DNA of 64,000 nucleotides from Sedimentisphaerales bacterium (GCA_016931715.1 JAFGEF010000038.1:51924-115923), one strand, 5' to 3'. Positions 18,296-27,049 are shown, counted from the first letter of the stretch. Translations and numbers: made by a program. Notes: generated from the letters alone by a model not told the origin.

Positions 18296-19720
18296 TTAGC
18301 CTTTGACACATATTAAAGGTGCGAGCTTTGCGACTCTTTTTGCAAGGTGAGCTTTTTCGGTTGCGTCTGCTACTGATACTACGTCTTTGTACGCTCCCGG
18401 TGCTTCTTCGGCGATTCCCTTCATTGATGCACTTTTTATAATAATTCCTTTTTGAGCGAGGCTTTTGACTACTTCGCGCCCGCTCCATTTTTTCGTTGCC
18501 TGTGTCCGGCTCATCGCTCTTCCGGCGCCGTGCGAGCATGAGCTAAAACAGAGGTCTTCGCTTTCTTCCATTCCCGCGAGGATATAAGAAAATGTCCCCA
18601 TAGTTCCGCCAATCAAAACGGGCTGGCCGGCATCTCTTAAATCCTGCGGCAGAGCAGGGTGTCCCGGACCAAATGCGCGTGTTGCTCCTTTGCGATGAAT
18701 ATAAAGCTTCATGGACTTTCCATCGACTTTGTGTTCCTCGACTTTGCAGGTATTGTGGGAAACATCGTAAAGCAGCTTCAAATCCGCCTGCGGCAGGACC
18801 TTGTCGAAAGCCTCACGCACAAGATGCGTCAAGACCTGGCGATTCGCGATGGCACAGTTTATGCCCGCGCGCATGGCACCATAATATTGTTTGCCAACGC
18901 TCGAATTTATCGGAGCGCAGGCAAGGTCGCGTTCCGGCAGCTCTATTCCAGCTTCTTTTGCCGCTTCGAGCATTCTTGGCATGTAGTCTGTCGCTACCTG
19001 GTGACCCAGACCTCGTGAGCCGCAGTGAATAGTTACGACTATGTCACCGAGTGTAACATTATAAGCGTTTGCAATTTCTGCATCAAAAATTTCGATGACT
19101 TTCTGAACTTCAAGATAGTGATTACCGGAGCCGAGAGTTCCTACTTCCTCCTTTTGTCTTTCTTTGGCTTTATCAGAGACATATGCAGGTACTGCGCCGG
19201 AAGCTATGCCGTTCTCCTCGGTGCGCTGAAGGTCTTTTTGCGTTCCATAGCCTCGCTCGACAGCCCATTTCACTCCGCCCGCGAGCATTTCGTCGATTTT
19301 ATCTTTGGAAAGGTTCAGCCTGCCCGTGCTTCCTACTCCAGCAGGAATATGACGTGCCAGTTCATCGGCGAGCCTGTCTTTTACTGATTCGATTTGGTCT
19401 TCCTTGAGTCCTGTCAGTATAGTTCGTACGCCGCAGGATATATCGAAGCCTACCCCGCCTGCGGATATTACGCCACCTTTATCGGGGTCGAACGCGGCGA
19501 CTCCCCCGATTGGAAAGCCGTACCCCCAGTGAGCGTCAGGCATAGCGAAAGACGCTTTAACTATGCCGGGCAGGCTGGCGACATTTGTGCCCTGTTCATA
19601 TACTTTTTCATCAAGGTTTTTTATGATGTCATCGTCACCGAAAATAATAAAAGGCACTCTCATTTTTTCTGATGGCTCGATAAACCACTGGTATCCGGAG
19701 CGTTTCTTTAGATTCTTCAT
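18296..19720 (-). CDS. rtcB: RNA-splicing ligase RtcB
   Basis: GTP- and Mn2+-dependent ligase joining 2',3'-cyclic phosphate (or 3'-phosphate) and 5'-OH RNA ends. The 474 residues show GGVGFDISCGVRT (metal-binding Cys), GTLGSGNHYLEVQ, HCGSRGLGHQ (His ligands) and GTMGTFSYIL in family order; the C-terminal ATKKWSGREV region carries residues around the guanylated His. AAGGAA precedes the ATG. It lies 63 nt downstream of the archease gene and 18 nt upstream of nrdJ. Bacterial RtcB acts in RNA repair; the native substrate here is unknown. Confidence 0.95.
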   Translation of the reverse strand: MKNLKKRSGYQWFIEPSEKMRVPFIIFGDDDIIKNLDEKVYEQGTNVASLPGIVKASFAMPDAHWGYGFPIGGVAAFDPDKGGVISAGGVGFDISCGVRTILTGLKEDQIESVKDRLADELARHIPAGVGSTGRLNLSKDKIDEMLAGGVKWAVERGYGTQKDLQRTEENGIASGAVPAYVSDKAKERQKEEVGTLGSGNHYLEVQKVIEIFDAEIANAYNVTLGDIVVTIHCGSRGLGHQVATDYMPRMLEAAKEAGIELPERDLACAPINSSVGKQYYGAMRAGINCAIANRQVLTHLVREAFDKVLPQADLKLLYDVSHNTCKVEEHKVDGKSMKLYIHRKGATRAFGPGHPALPQDLRDAGQPVLIGGTMGTFSYILAGMEESEDLCFSSCSHGAGRAMSRTQATKKWSGREVVKSLAQKGIIIKSASMKGIAEEAPGAYKDVVSVADATEKAHLAKRVAKLAPLICVKG

Positions 19721-19783
19721 TATTTGATTCCTTAGGTTAATAGCTTATAGTAAAATGACAATCAAGACGTTTCGTCAGAGATT

Positions 19784-20200
19784 CTAAATATCTACTATAC
19801 ATTGCGCAGTCCATTTTCCGTTTTCCTGTGTCACTTTCAGGTCTGAATATGAAATTCCCTTTATCTCCACGACTGGTTTATGCTTTTTTAAATCCATCTT
19901 TTCTCCCCATGCGCAGCCGGTCAATTTCCCGTCTTTTATTTCAACCTCGAATTTGCTGAAAAACATTTTCCGCGTTGCCATTTCATACAATAGATTACTT
20001 AGCCATGCAATGAAGAGAAGCTCTCTGTCCTGCTCGCTGCAGGTTATTTTTACTTTCTGTTCCTGCTGTATTTTTTCGGGATCGACGTTAATCGCGACCA
20101 TTGCCACAGCAGCGGCGGCGAAGGCTTCTTCCATGCTGGCGCCATAGCCGCGAATACCCATATCGGCAGTATGTGAATAATGTTCCCAGTTTTTTCTCAT
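19784..20200 (-). CDS. Archease, RtcB-activating protein
   Basis: A 138-residue archease-fold protein: HYSHTADMGIRGYGASMEEAF is the family N-terminal signature with its metal-binding Asp, and VEIKGISYSDLKV plus the C-terminal CIVDI match the end of the family. Archease speeds RtcB guanylation and turnover and widens its nucleotide use. Its position directly upstream of rtcB on the same strand supports the assignment. No clear ribosome site precedes the ATG. Confidence 0.93.
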   Translation of the reverse strand: MRKNWEHYSHTADMGIRGYGASMEEAFAAAAVAMVAINVDPEKIQQEQKVKITCSEQDRELLFIAWLSNLLYEMATRKMFFSKFEVEIKDGKLTGCAWGEKMDLKKHKPVVEIKGISYSDLKVTQENGKWTAQCIVDI

Positions 20201-20325
20201 AAATACGATTTATATCATATTTTATGAGTTTTTCAAGCAATTCAATCACAAATCGCTGATAGAAAAAAATCTTTATTAGATTGTTTGTTTCCGTATGTAC
20301 AAAATGCTCAATCATATAATTAAAG

Positions 20326-22260
20326 TTATTGATTCTGAATCCATTGGCTTGTGTGTGTTAATTGCATTGATTTTATTTTCCAACTGTCATCGGGACGAGT
20401 GACTGTAATTGTATAATGCAGAGGATTATTAATCCTTGATTCATCAAAAGAAACGCTGGTTAATTCGTAATTGTCCATATTAAAATATTTTCCATTCAGT
20501 TCACCCTTTTTAAAACCGAGTTTTTCAAAAGTTATATTCTTATAGTCACCATTCGATAAATTATTAGCAGCATATGCACGTAATGCAACGGCAATAGTCC
20601 CTGCGCCGGCTTTTCCTTCCTGCCATTTTGCTTCTTCCACATCAATTACCGAGACAAATTTACCTTCTGGAGTAAAAGTGAAAATTTTATCACTGATTAT
20701 TTTATCTTTCCCCCAGATAGTTGCCTCGTACTTATACCTGATGCCGCGATTACCGTTTTCATATGTTCCAGCTTCACCCCATTCGATGGTTTTCCGGGCT
20801 GTTATGTCGCGGTAATTTTGTGAGAAAAATTTCTCCACCAGAGCTTTCATTCCTTCATCAGTCGAAGTATCGATTTTAACTGCAACTTTATCTTTAGGAT
20901 ATCCTGATACATTTTTATAATTAACGTATCCTCCGTCTTTATCGAAAGTAAAAACAGCGTTCATGATTTTCCAGTCTTTCTCCCAGATTTGAGTTTCGCA
21001 CATATAACGAATGGAACGATTCCCTTTTTCTTCCGTTTCAGGTTCTCCCCATTCGATGGATTTGCGTGCGGTAATATCACGGAAATTATGCATAAAGAAA
21101 TCTTCCACACGCCCCATAAGCTCAGCTTTATCACTTGTTAGTTTCACAGTTTGGCCCGAACCGGCAAAGCTTGCCACTGACAGTACTGCAATTACCAACA
21201 ATGCAAAAGAGCCAAAAGCAATTTGACGATTAGAATGGATTTTAAATTTTGTTATCATTCCAAGTCTCCTTTCGATATTTGTTTTTCTTTCTACAACACA
21301 CGCCAGACCAGGGTAACGGGAAAGCTCGTCGTGTCGAGGGCGTCTCGCCCTCGTTTCGCGGGCAGGATGCCCGCGACACCACTTTAATAACTCCAGAAGA
21401 GAGCGGCTGTACTCAATTCGTTTTTCGGTTTCAAGCATCCTTAAAACGTGTTCATCACAGGCCATCTCACGATCAAGATACATATATCTGCCGGCCAGCC
21501 AAACCAGAGGATTAAACCACTGGAGGCAGCAGAACAAAGTCCAGAACCATGAAAGCCAAATGTCACCCTGTTTGATATGAGCTAATTCATGCAGGAGAAT
21601 ATGATAAAACTGCTGCCGGCTGTCGTTGTTCACTAAATCACAGGGCAGCAAAATACGCGGCCGGAGAGCGCCGATAAGACCTGGGGAATTTATGCCTGAT
21701 GAAACAATTAATACAGGCCAGATTTTAATTTTCATTCTTTCCCGGCATTCCAGAAATATCTCCTGAAGCCATGATGGAACCGGCTGGGGCGCTTCAGTTG
21801 TATAATGTGCTATTCTTCTGCTTCTGAAAAATGTAATACCCAATAAGGCAAGTGATCCAATAAACCAGATTCCCACAAATATCACACGAAGTACTTTAGC
21901 AGTAAATATCCTGTTTCTTGCAGCGGTTCGATGTTCTGAAGCTATTTCTGTATTGGGAACAGCTTCCGGCAACACCGGAACATCTTCCGGAGGTTGAATG
22001 ATAGATGCAGGAGATGGCCTTGAATTAAAAAAAGTATCAGGTTTAGAAAAAAGCGATGCAGGATCAATATTAACGGGAAAGGACCAGGGTACAATACATC
22101 GAATGAACAGGATGAGCCATAATATTCTGCATAACCTAGCGCCGAAAAAATTTGTAAAAATACGTCTTACAAGCAGAATCAGCAGAATGCAAAACGAAAT
22201 ATCGATCGTCTCCCTTAAAAGCCAATCCGTAAAAGTGACCATGACTTCATAACCAGTCAT
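20326..22260 (-). CDS. BlaR1-type M56 metallopeptidase with duplicated C-terminal domain
   Basis: Membrane sensor peptidase, presumed partner of the BlaI-type repressor just upstream. I start at ATG 22260 (AAAGG 7 nt before) rather than the track's GTG 22275, which overlaps the blaI stop. Membrane helices at about 20-32, 43-60 and 113-133; HELAH at 224-228 and the downstream D-R-E-M-A-C-D-E-H typical of M56; a further helix at about 328-348. The extracytoplasmic part holds two tandem copies of a 70-residue unit (FFxxNxRDITARKxIEWGE, near 383 and 470). Residues about 295-310 are encoded by a palindromic repeat inserted in frame. The inducing signal is unknown; no penicillin-binding domain is seen. 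Confidence 0.85.
   Translation of the reverse strand: MTGYEVMVTFTDWLLRETIDISFCILLILLVRRIFTNFFGARLCRILWLILFIRCIVPWSFPVNIDPASLFSKPDTFFNSRPSPASIIQPPEDVPVLPEAVPNTEIASEHRTAARNRIFTAKVLRVIFVGIWFIGSLALLGITFFRSRRIAHYTTEAPQPVPSWLQEIFLECRERMKIKIWPVLIVSSGINSPGLIGALRPRILLPCDLVNNDSRQQFYHILLHELAHIKQGDIWLSWFWTLFCCLQWFNPLVWLAGRYMYLDREMACDEHVLRMLETEKRIEYSRSLLELLKWCRGHPARETRARRPRHDELSRYPGLACVVERKTNIERRLGMITKFKIHSNRQIAFGSFALLVIAVLSVASFAGSGQTVKLTSDKAELMGRVEDFFMHNFRDITARKSIEWGEPETEEKGNRSIRYMCETQIWEKDWKIMNAVFTFDKDGGYVNYKNVSGYPKDKVAVKIDTSTDEGMKALVEKFFSQNYRDITARKTIEWGEAGTYENGNRGIRYKYEATIWGKDKIISDKIFTFTPEGKFVSVIDVEEAKWQEGKAGAGTIAVALRAYAANNLSNGDYKNITFEKLGFKKGELNGKYFNMDNYELTSVSFDESRINNPLHYTITVTRPDDSWKIKSMQLTHTSQWIQNQ
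21331..21379. repeat. 49-bp double-hairpin palindromic repeat inside the M56 gene
   Basis: GTGTCGAGGGCG/CGCCCTCG and CGCGGGCA/TGCCCGCGACAC form two GC-rich stems, framed by GTGTCG...CGACAC. Related sequences occur between genes at 39819-39867 and 47372-47394, so this is a dispersed repeat that landed in coding sequence. In the protein it reads as an Arg-rich loop between the peptidase core and the last helix. Confidence 0.8.
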
Positions 22261-22274
22261 TATGAAACCTTTCA

Positions 22275-22661
22275 CTATTTATCTTTGTTGTGCTTTGTTT
22301 CGAGCAGTTCCTGTAACTTTTCAATCTGCTCGTTTGACAAATCTTCTTTTTCGATAAAATGCGACATCATGGAAACCGGATTGCCGCTGAAAAATCTTTC
22401 AAGAAAAGAGCGGCTTTCCTTTCTCAAACATTGCTTGCGTTTCAGAAGCGGTATATAAACATTTACGCCATGCTTTTTCTCTTTTGCTACCGCTTTCTTT
22501 TGCTCCAGCCTGTCAAGAAAAGAGCGAACAGTCCTGTTGTTCCACGTGGTTTTGTCCTTTAGCATCTCAAATATCTCGGATGCGCTTAGAGGCGACTGCT
22601 CCCAAAGAACCTCAATTACTTCCCATTCGGAAGGCGAAATACTGATTTTTTCCCGTTTCAT
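22275..22661 (-). CDS. BlaI/MecI-family transcriptional repressor
   Basis: A 128-residue winged-helix repressor: ISPSEWEVIEVLWEQSPLSASEIFEML and WNNRTVRSFLDRLEQKKAV are the DNA-binding part, followed by a C-terminal dimerisation helix region. In the family the repressor is inactivated when the M56 partner signals. The next gene is that partner, starting 15 nt after this stop's first base. Two TACA-N5-TGTA dyads overlap the likely promoter, as expected for BlaI autoregulation. The start ATG has only a weak upstream AGAG. Confidence 0.92.
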   Translation of the reverse strand: MKREKISISPSEWEVIEVLWEQSPLSASEIFEMLKDKTTWNNRTVRSFLDRLEQKKAVAKEKKHGVNVYIPLLKRKQCLRKESRSFLERFFSGNPVSMMSHFIEKEDLSNEQIEKLQELLETKHNKDK

Positions 22662-22709
22662 TTTGAAATCTCTGCTACTTTAAATATACAACAATTATTT
22701 TACATATAT

Positions 22710-22751
22710 TACATATTATGTATATGTACTACATATGTTGTACTACGTCAA
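22710..22751 (-). promoter_or_regulatory. Promoter with two BlaI-type operator dyads
   Basis: On the minus strand TTGACG (22746-22751) and TACATA (22723-22728) are 17 nt apart. Two dyads of exact form TACA-N5-TGTA lie at 22710-22722 and 22730-22742, 20 bp apart (about two helical turns), covering the -10 and spacer. BlaI/MecI operators are TACA/TGTA dyads, so autoregulation is likely. Confidence 0.65.
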
Positions 22752-22908
22752 GTATTTTCACCAAAAAATATTAATAAAATTTTGGAAAACAAAGCCTTTG
22801 CTTTTTAACATCTTGTATAATAAGAAGTTATGTGCCTATTATGTAATGCATATTTCTGAAAATTTACAGAAGATGAGAGTATGATCAGTTTTTTTATGAT
22901 TCTGCATT

Positions 22909-23802
22909 TTATTTAGATCCTCGATTTCCGATGACGTAGGCCTCGAAAATTTCATCGAGGTTCAGGGCTGTTTCCTGTGTGCCGTTGGAGAACATTGATT
23001 TGATTTTTGCTCTTTTCGATTCGTCGCAATCTTCTACTGTTACCGAAATGGTATTTCCGGTCTGAAATGCATCAAGAATACCCTGCATCTCACTGAAATC
23101 CGCCTGTGGAGAAGGAGCTATAACGAATTTGCGGACGCTTTCCCGCAATTGTTCTGTTGTGCATGATTTTACTATTACGCCTTTATCGAGAATCGCGATA
23201 TGGTCTGCTACAGGCTCGATTTCGTAAAGGAGGTGGCTTGAGAAGAAAACTGTTACGCCGTCCGTTTGCAGAAGTTCGATGACATGGCGCAGGAAATCTT
23301 TTCTTGCTATTGGATCGAGTCCAAGTGTAGGGTCGTCAAGAATCACAATGTCCGGCCTGTGACCAAGGGCAAGAAGCAGGGCAAGGCTCGAATTCTGCCC
23401 CTTGGAAAGTTCTTTGACTTTAATATTCATAGGCAATCCGAACTTAACTGCGAGCTTGTCGGTAAATTCATAGTCCCAGTCAGGGTAGAAGCCTGCTGCC
23501 CATTTTATGATTTGTTTTACTTTCATCCAGCCGTACATTTGCTGGTCCTCTGCCATAAAACCGATTCTTTTGCGTATGTCCAGAGTTTGAGTAAAGCTAT
23601 CCATTCCTCCGACGAGACATTTTCCTGAGTGCGGTTTTTGCAGGCCGAGCATTGTTTTAATGAGAGTTGTTTTACCTGTTCCGTTCCTTCCTAAAAAGCC
23701 GAATATAGAGCCTTTCGGCACTTCGAGATTCACACCTTTTAGAACCTGTTTTTTACCGTATGAAAAATGCAAACCTTCAATTTTTATTGCCGGCTCAGAC
23801 AT
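22909..23802 (-). CDS. ABC transporter ATP-binding protein (YtrB/BcrA type)
   Basis: Cytoplasmic ATPase, 297 residues: Walker A GRNGTGKTTLIK, Q-loop area AEDQQMYGW, signature LSKGQN in place of LSGGQ, Walker B IVILDDPTLGLDP, H-loop SSHLLYE. It is the last gene of a four-gene minus-strand operon (GntR regulator, two membrane proteins, ATPase), the layout of YtrA-controlled ABC systems that respond to cell-wall stress. ATG follows AAAGGAAA. Substrate unknown. Confidence 0.9.
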   Translation of the reverse strand: MSEPAIKIEGLHFSYGKKQVLKGVNLEVPKGSIFGFLGRNGTGKTTLIKTMLGLQKPHSGKCLVGGMDSFTQTLDIRKRIGFMAEDQQMYGWMKVKQIIKWAAGFYPDWDYEFTDKLAVKFGLPMNIKVKELSKGQNSSLALLLALGHRPDIVILDDPTLGLDPIARKDFLRHVIELLQTDGVTVFFSSHLLYEIEPVADHIAILDKGVIVKSCTTEQLRESVRKFVIAPSPQADFSEMQGILDAFQTGNTISVTVEDCDESKRAKIKSMFSNGTQETALNLDEIFEAYVIGNRGSK

Positions 23803-23866
23803 TTGTTTTCCTTTCGCTTTATACTAAAATAAATAGCATTAATTATCCCGCGTTCGCATAGTATTT

Positions 23867-25723
23867 TTAGGGACCTTTAAGGAGATATAAGTAATTTTTT
23901 TCTTTTTCTACAGAATTAGCCGGGGAAAAAAGATGATCCCACCTGAGATGAAGAACCATATTTCCATCTTCCAGAACGGCCATATCTTCAATTCTGTAAT
24001 CCAAACGGACGAAATGACCCAATTTCCTGATACCTTTATCAGGATGAATATCAAAAACCATTAACGTATTATCTGCTACGCAATATAACTTACCATTTTT
24101 GACAAACGTTTTATTCATCCGCTGTTTTGTTAAACCTTCAAGAAATGTCGATTGACGAGATTCTTTAAGTCTGCATTTGATAACGTACGGCTCCCGGTAC
24201 ATAACTTCATATCTTTGGAAACAATCAGTTGAGAAATTGTAACCATAAAAAGAAATCTCACCATTGAATATATCGACAATGGAAGATTCATACATATTTC
24301 GAGCATTATAAAATCTATCTATACTAAGAACTATTTTTTCCTGCTCACTGATCCCTTCAGCCGGAACTATAGGTATTTCTATTTCACTACCTTTCTCGAA
24401 AGCACTTCCAAAAACATAATATCGTTGCATGCTTACCACATTAATTTTCGCATCAACTTGCTGTATATCTTCAGGATTCGTGATATCATAAGTGACGAGA
24501 CTATTATCCACAAAAACAAAAAGTTTATTTTCAATTATTCGCATAGCCATGAATACATTATATACATTTTCATCGAGACATTCCGACAAATCAATCTCAC
24601 GTACCAATACCCATGAACTCCTTTCCACTTTGCTGACATACAAGGTTGCCCCATGATATTCTATCGTTGAGCTGCCTCTATCTGTTTTGACAATACCACC
24701 GTGAGCGAAAATATAAAAGCAATAGTAATCGTCTCCTACCTGTTTAATCAACCTGCCATCGTGCGGATATACATCGTGATTGTATCTTCCTCCACCATCA
24801 GAAAGGCCCGCCGGAATCGCCTGCCCCATAGTTCCCCCGACGTTACTTAATGAGATTTTATCATTGTTTGTACTGATATACTCATTCTGTTTATATACAA
24901 CTTTATCTCCAATATAATTCAATAAGTTTTCATTATGAAATGACGTTTGAATTTCCTTTTCCTCTAAAATCTTGATATTCGCAACCTGACTGCTAAAAAG
25001 CATTAACAGAACAAATACAAGTCCCGCGATAGTCCAAAGCAAACTTTTCAAATTTGTCTTCAAGTGCCAGTCGTACTGAGTTGCAAAAAGAGAAAGAACA
25101 AAAGATAATACTGAGATTATGATTATAAAAATTAAATAACGACTTGTTAGCAATACGAATACACTGAATACATCTTTATGATTGAGCGGCAGAAGGAAAG
25201 GTAACAAAAGAAAAAATCCGGTAAGTAAAATTCCAATAAGCCATCCGCGCGCAGTATTTCGTATGAGTACGTTTAATCCGAAACATAAGCTGTATATCAT
25301 AATAGCCAGGACAAAACAAAGAGGAATGTAGAACATTCTCATACCGCTGCTTACTTTTTCATTATAGAGAAAAGTAACTATAAATCCAAATACGACCGGA
25401 CAGGCGAAAATAAAAATTGAAATCGCTAATCCAACGAAGTATTTTATCGCGACCATTAACTTAATACCCGCCGGTTTGGATCGCCAGAAAAGATATAATT
25501 TGTCATTCATCTCAGCCTGTACATTAGAACATGCGATAAGACCGGCGAGTAAAGGAGCAATTATAAAAGCAATAAATACGGTTATGCCTCCGCTAAATCC
25601 ATGACCGTCTTTCAAGCCGACAATAAACTCCTCTACGGGCAGAACCATTACAAGTCCAACGCAAACCAGGATTTGCCATTTGAGCTGGCTTATCTGCTGA
25701 TGTATTATCGCCTGTATCTTCAT
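23867..25723 (-). CDS. ABC-2-type permease fused to a large non-membrane C-terminal domain
   Basis: I start at ATG 25723: AGGAGG stands 5 nt before it, and the ATG overlaps the upstream permease stop as ATGA. About the first 250 residues hold six or more hydrophobic helices, including one near residue 20 and a cluster up to about 245, like ABC-2 permeases. The remaining about 370 residues are soluble and beta-rich, with recurring short blocks (for example LYCVADNTLMVFDI, LFVFVDNSLVTYDI) that suggest a beta-propeller outside the membrane. Such an extension is not usual for the partner permeases I know. It presumably pairs with the neighbouring permease and ATPase. Confidence 0.75.
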   Translation of the reverse strand: MKIQAIIHQQISQLKWQILVCVGLVMVLPVEEFIVGLKDGHGFSGGITVFIAFIIAPLLAGLIACSNVQAEMNDKLYLFWRSKPAGIKLMVAIKYFVGLAISIFIFACPVVFGFIVTFLYNEKVSSGMRMFYIPLCFVLAIMIYSLCFGLNVLIRNTARGWLIGILLTGFFLLLPFLLPLNHKDVFSVFVLLTSRYLIFIIIISVLSFVLSLFATQYDWHLKTNLKSLLWTIAGLVFVLLMLFSSQVANIKILEEKEIQTSFHNENLLNYIGDKVVYKQNEYISTNNDKISLSNVGGTMGQAIPAGLSDGGGRYNHDVYPHDGRLIKQVGDDYYCFYIFAHGGIVKTDRGSSTIEYHGATLYVSKVERSSWVLVREIDLSECLDENVYNVFMAMRIIENKLFVFVDNSLVTYDITNPEDIQQVDAKINVVSMQRYYVFGSAFEKGSEIEIPIVPAEGISEQEKIVLSIDRFYNARNMYESSIVDIFNGEISFYGYNFSTDCFQRYEVMYREPYVIKCRLKESRQSTFLEGLTKQRMNKTFVKNGKLYCVADNTLMVFDIHPDKGIRKLGHFVRLDYRIEDMAVLEDGNMVLHLRWDHLFSPANSVEKEKNYLYLLKGP

Positions 25724-26400
25724 AAATACCTCCTGATGCTCACATATCTGTAACATGCAATAACCAGAGCTAAAATGAAAAGTGGAATCTGTGTAATGCC
25801 GCCCTCTACTAAATTGAAATCTTTATCTAAAGCCAGGATAAAGGAATACGGAACCATGCGCGCTGCCCAGGCGACATTGCATGATAGAGCCCATACCAAT
25901 ACGATTGCCCAACCAATGAATACACTGAACATTATTGCTAAAGAGCCTGCTTCACTTCGACTCTGGCAGCCGAATGGACAAAACCATGTGAACAATAATA
26001 ACGCCGCTGCGCCGAAAAGCATATTGATACCAGACAAATACAATATAGGTGCTTCTCTGCCCTGAGCCATTATTTCCATCAAAATACTGCTCATAAGAAA
26101 TATTACAACTATACCAAAAGCCGAAACGATAAATTTACTGAAAAAAATCATCCATCTTGGTACTGGTATTTTAAAGAGCAGATAAATCGTGCGATTGCTC
26201 ATCTCGCCGGAAAAAATATCAAGCGAATAAACGATAGGGACGACAAACATCTGTATAAAAGAAATCACGAGGCAATTGGAGACATCGGGTATGATTCTTA
26301 TTCTGAAAAGCATTATAGTAAAAACTGCGCTTACGACGCCGCAAAACAACAGCTTCCAGAGATTTTCCTTCCATTCTTTCCACAAAATCATCCGAAACAT
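25720..26400 (-). CDS. ABC-2-type permease
   Basis: I start at ATG 26400 because AAGGAG lies 7-8 nt upstream and the track's longer frame runs inside the regulator gene. The 226 residues begin MFRMILWKEWKENLW, an amphipathic start typical of ABC-2 permeases, followed by about six hydrophobic helices. The upstream regulator stop is 1 nt away and the downstream permease overlaps by 4 nt, so translation is probably coupled. Confidence 0.8.
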   Translation of the reverse strand: MFRMILWKEWKENLWKLLFCGVVSAVFTIMLFRIRIIPDVSNCLVISFIQMFVVPIVYSLDIFSGEMSNRTIYLLFKIPVPRWMIFFSKFIVSAFGIVVIFLMSSILMEIMAQGREAPILYLSGINMLFGAAALLLFTWFCPFGCQSRSEAGSLAIMFSVFIGWAIVLVWALSCNVAWAARMVPYSFILALDKDFNLVEGGITQIPLFILALVIACYRYVSIRRYL

Positions 26401-26401
26401 A

Positions 26402-26821
26402 TTATTTCTCCTTCGAGTCGTTTTTGAGACTGCCCGCTTTTTGTGAAAGGATTGTTTTGTATTCCTTTTCCAGTAATTCACTCACCTGTTCAAGCGGCAA
26501 ATCTAACTGAACCGCTAAAGTAGCCGCTTCGCGAAGCGCGTTGGCAACGGCCTTTTTTCGTTCCGAAATCGTGATATTCTGCCTGCCTGAAGATACGTAT
26601 GTGCCGTCTCCTCTTTCTATTCTCAGTACATTTTCCCTGCAAAGCTCGTTATAAACCTTGAGTATTGTATTTTGATTGACCGCCAGCTTTGCCGCCAGTT
26701 CCCTCACGCTCGGCACTTTGTCGCCTTCCCTGAGTATGCCGGTTGCTGCCTGATACCTGATCTGGTCAATTATCTGCCTGTAAATCGGCATTGATGAAGA
26801 TGGTTCTATTCGTATAAAAAT
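26402..26821 (-). CDS. GntR-family (YtrA subfamily) repressor, likely ATT start
   Basis: Winged-helix regulator with a short effector region, the YtrA type that controls ABC operons. PIYRQIIDQIRYQAATGIL, DKVPSVRELAAKLAVNQNTI and LRIERGDGTYVS are the GntR DNA-binding domain. The track starts at ATG 26791, which has no ribosome site and cuts the conserved N-terminus. Ten codons upstream, AAGGAG stands 7 nt before ATT (26821-26819), giving (M)FIRIEPSSSMPIYRQI, the usual beginning of this subfamily. No ATG, GTG or TTG fits. It heads the operon and probably represses it through the dyad upstream. Confidence 0.88.
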   Translation of the reverse strand: MFIRIEPSSSMPIYRQIIDQIRYQAATGILREGDKVPSVRELAAKLAVNQNTILKVYNELCRENVLRIERGDGTYVSSGRQNITISERKKAVANALREAATLAVQLDLPLEQVSELLEKEYKTILSQKAGSLKNDSKEK

Positions 26822-26848
26822 CTTCGTACTCCTTAAAAAGAGTTTTAC

Positions 26849-26887
26849 TGTTATATATTACTATAACACTTGGGCGAAATATGTCAA
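26849..26887 (-). promoter_or_regulatory. Promoter and operator of the YtrA-type ABC operon
   Basis: TTGACA (26882-26887), 16-nt spacer, TATAGT (26860-26865) on the minus strand, a near-consensus sigma-70 promoter. A 7-bp perfect dyad TGTTATA-N6-TATAACA (26849-26868) covers the -10, where a GntR dimer would block polymerase. The regulator gene starts about 28 nt further on. Confidence 0.75.
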
Positions 26888-26938
26888 CAGAAAAAATTTA
26901 TTTTTTTGAAAAATTTTTATCTTCAGGATTAATTTGAT

Positions 26939-27029
26939 GGGTGGCAGCCTCATCCTGATTGCTTTTATCAGGATGGGGGTGAAGAATTTATATCAAACCA
27001 TCCCCAAGCTTCGCTTGAGGCTGCCACCC
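26939..27029. repeat. REP pair in inverted orientation (GGGTGGC heads)
   Basis: Plus-strand REP 26939-26980: GGGTGGCAGCCTCA head, stem CATCCTGAT/ATCAGGATG. Minus-strand REP 26998-27029: same head, short stem AGC/GCT, GGGGATGG. The two heads face outward, a BIME-like unit with an AT-rich spacer. It sits just beyond the DUF1848 gene stop. Confidence 0.85.
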
Positions 27030-27049
27030 ACGTGTTTTCAGGGAAATAC

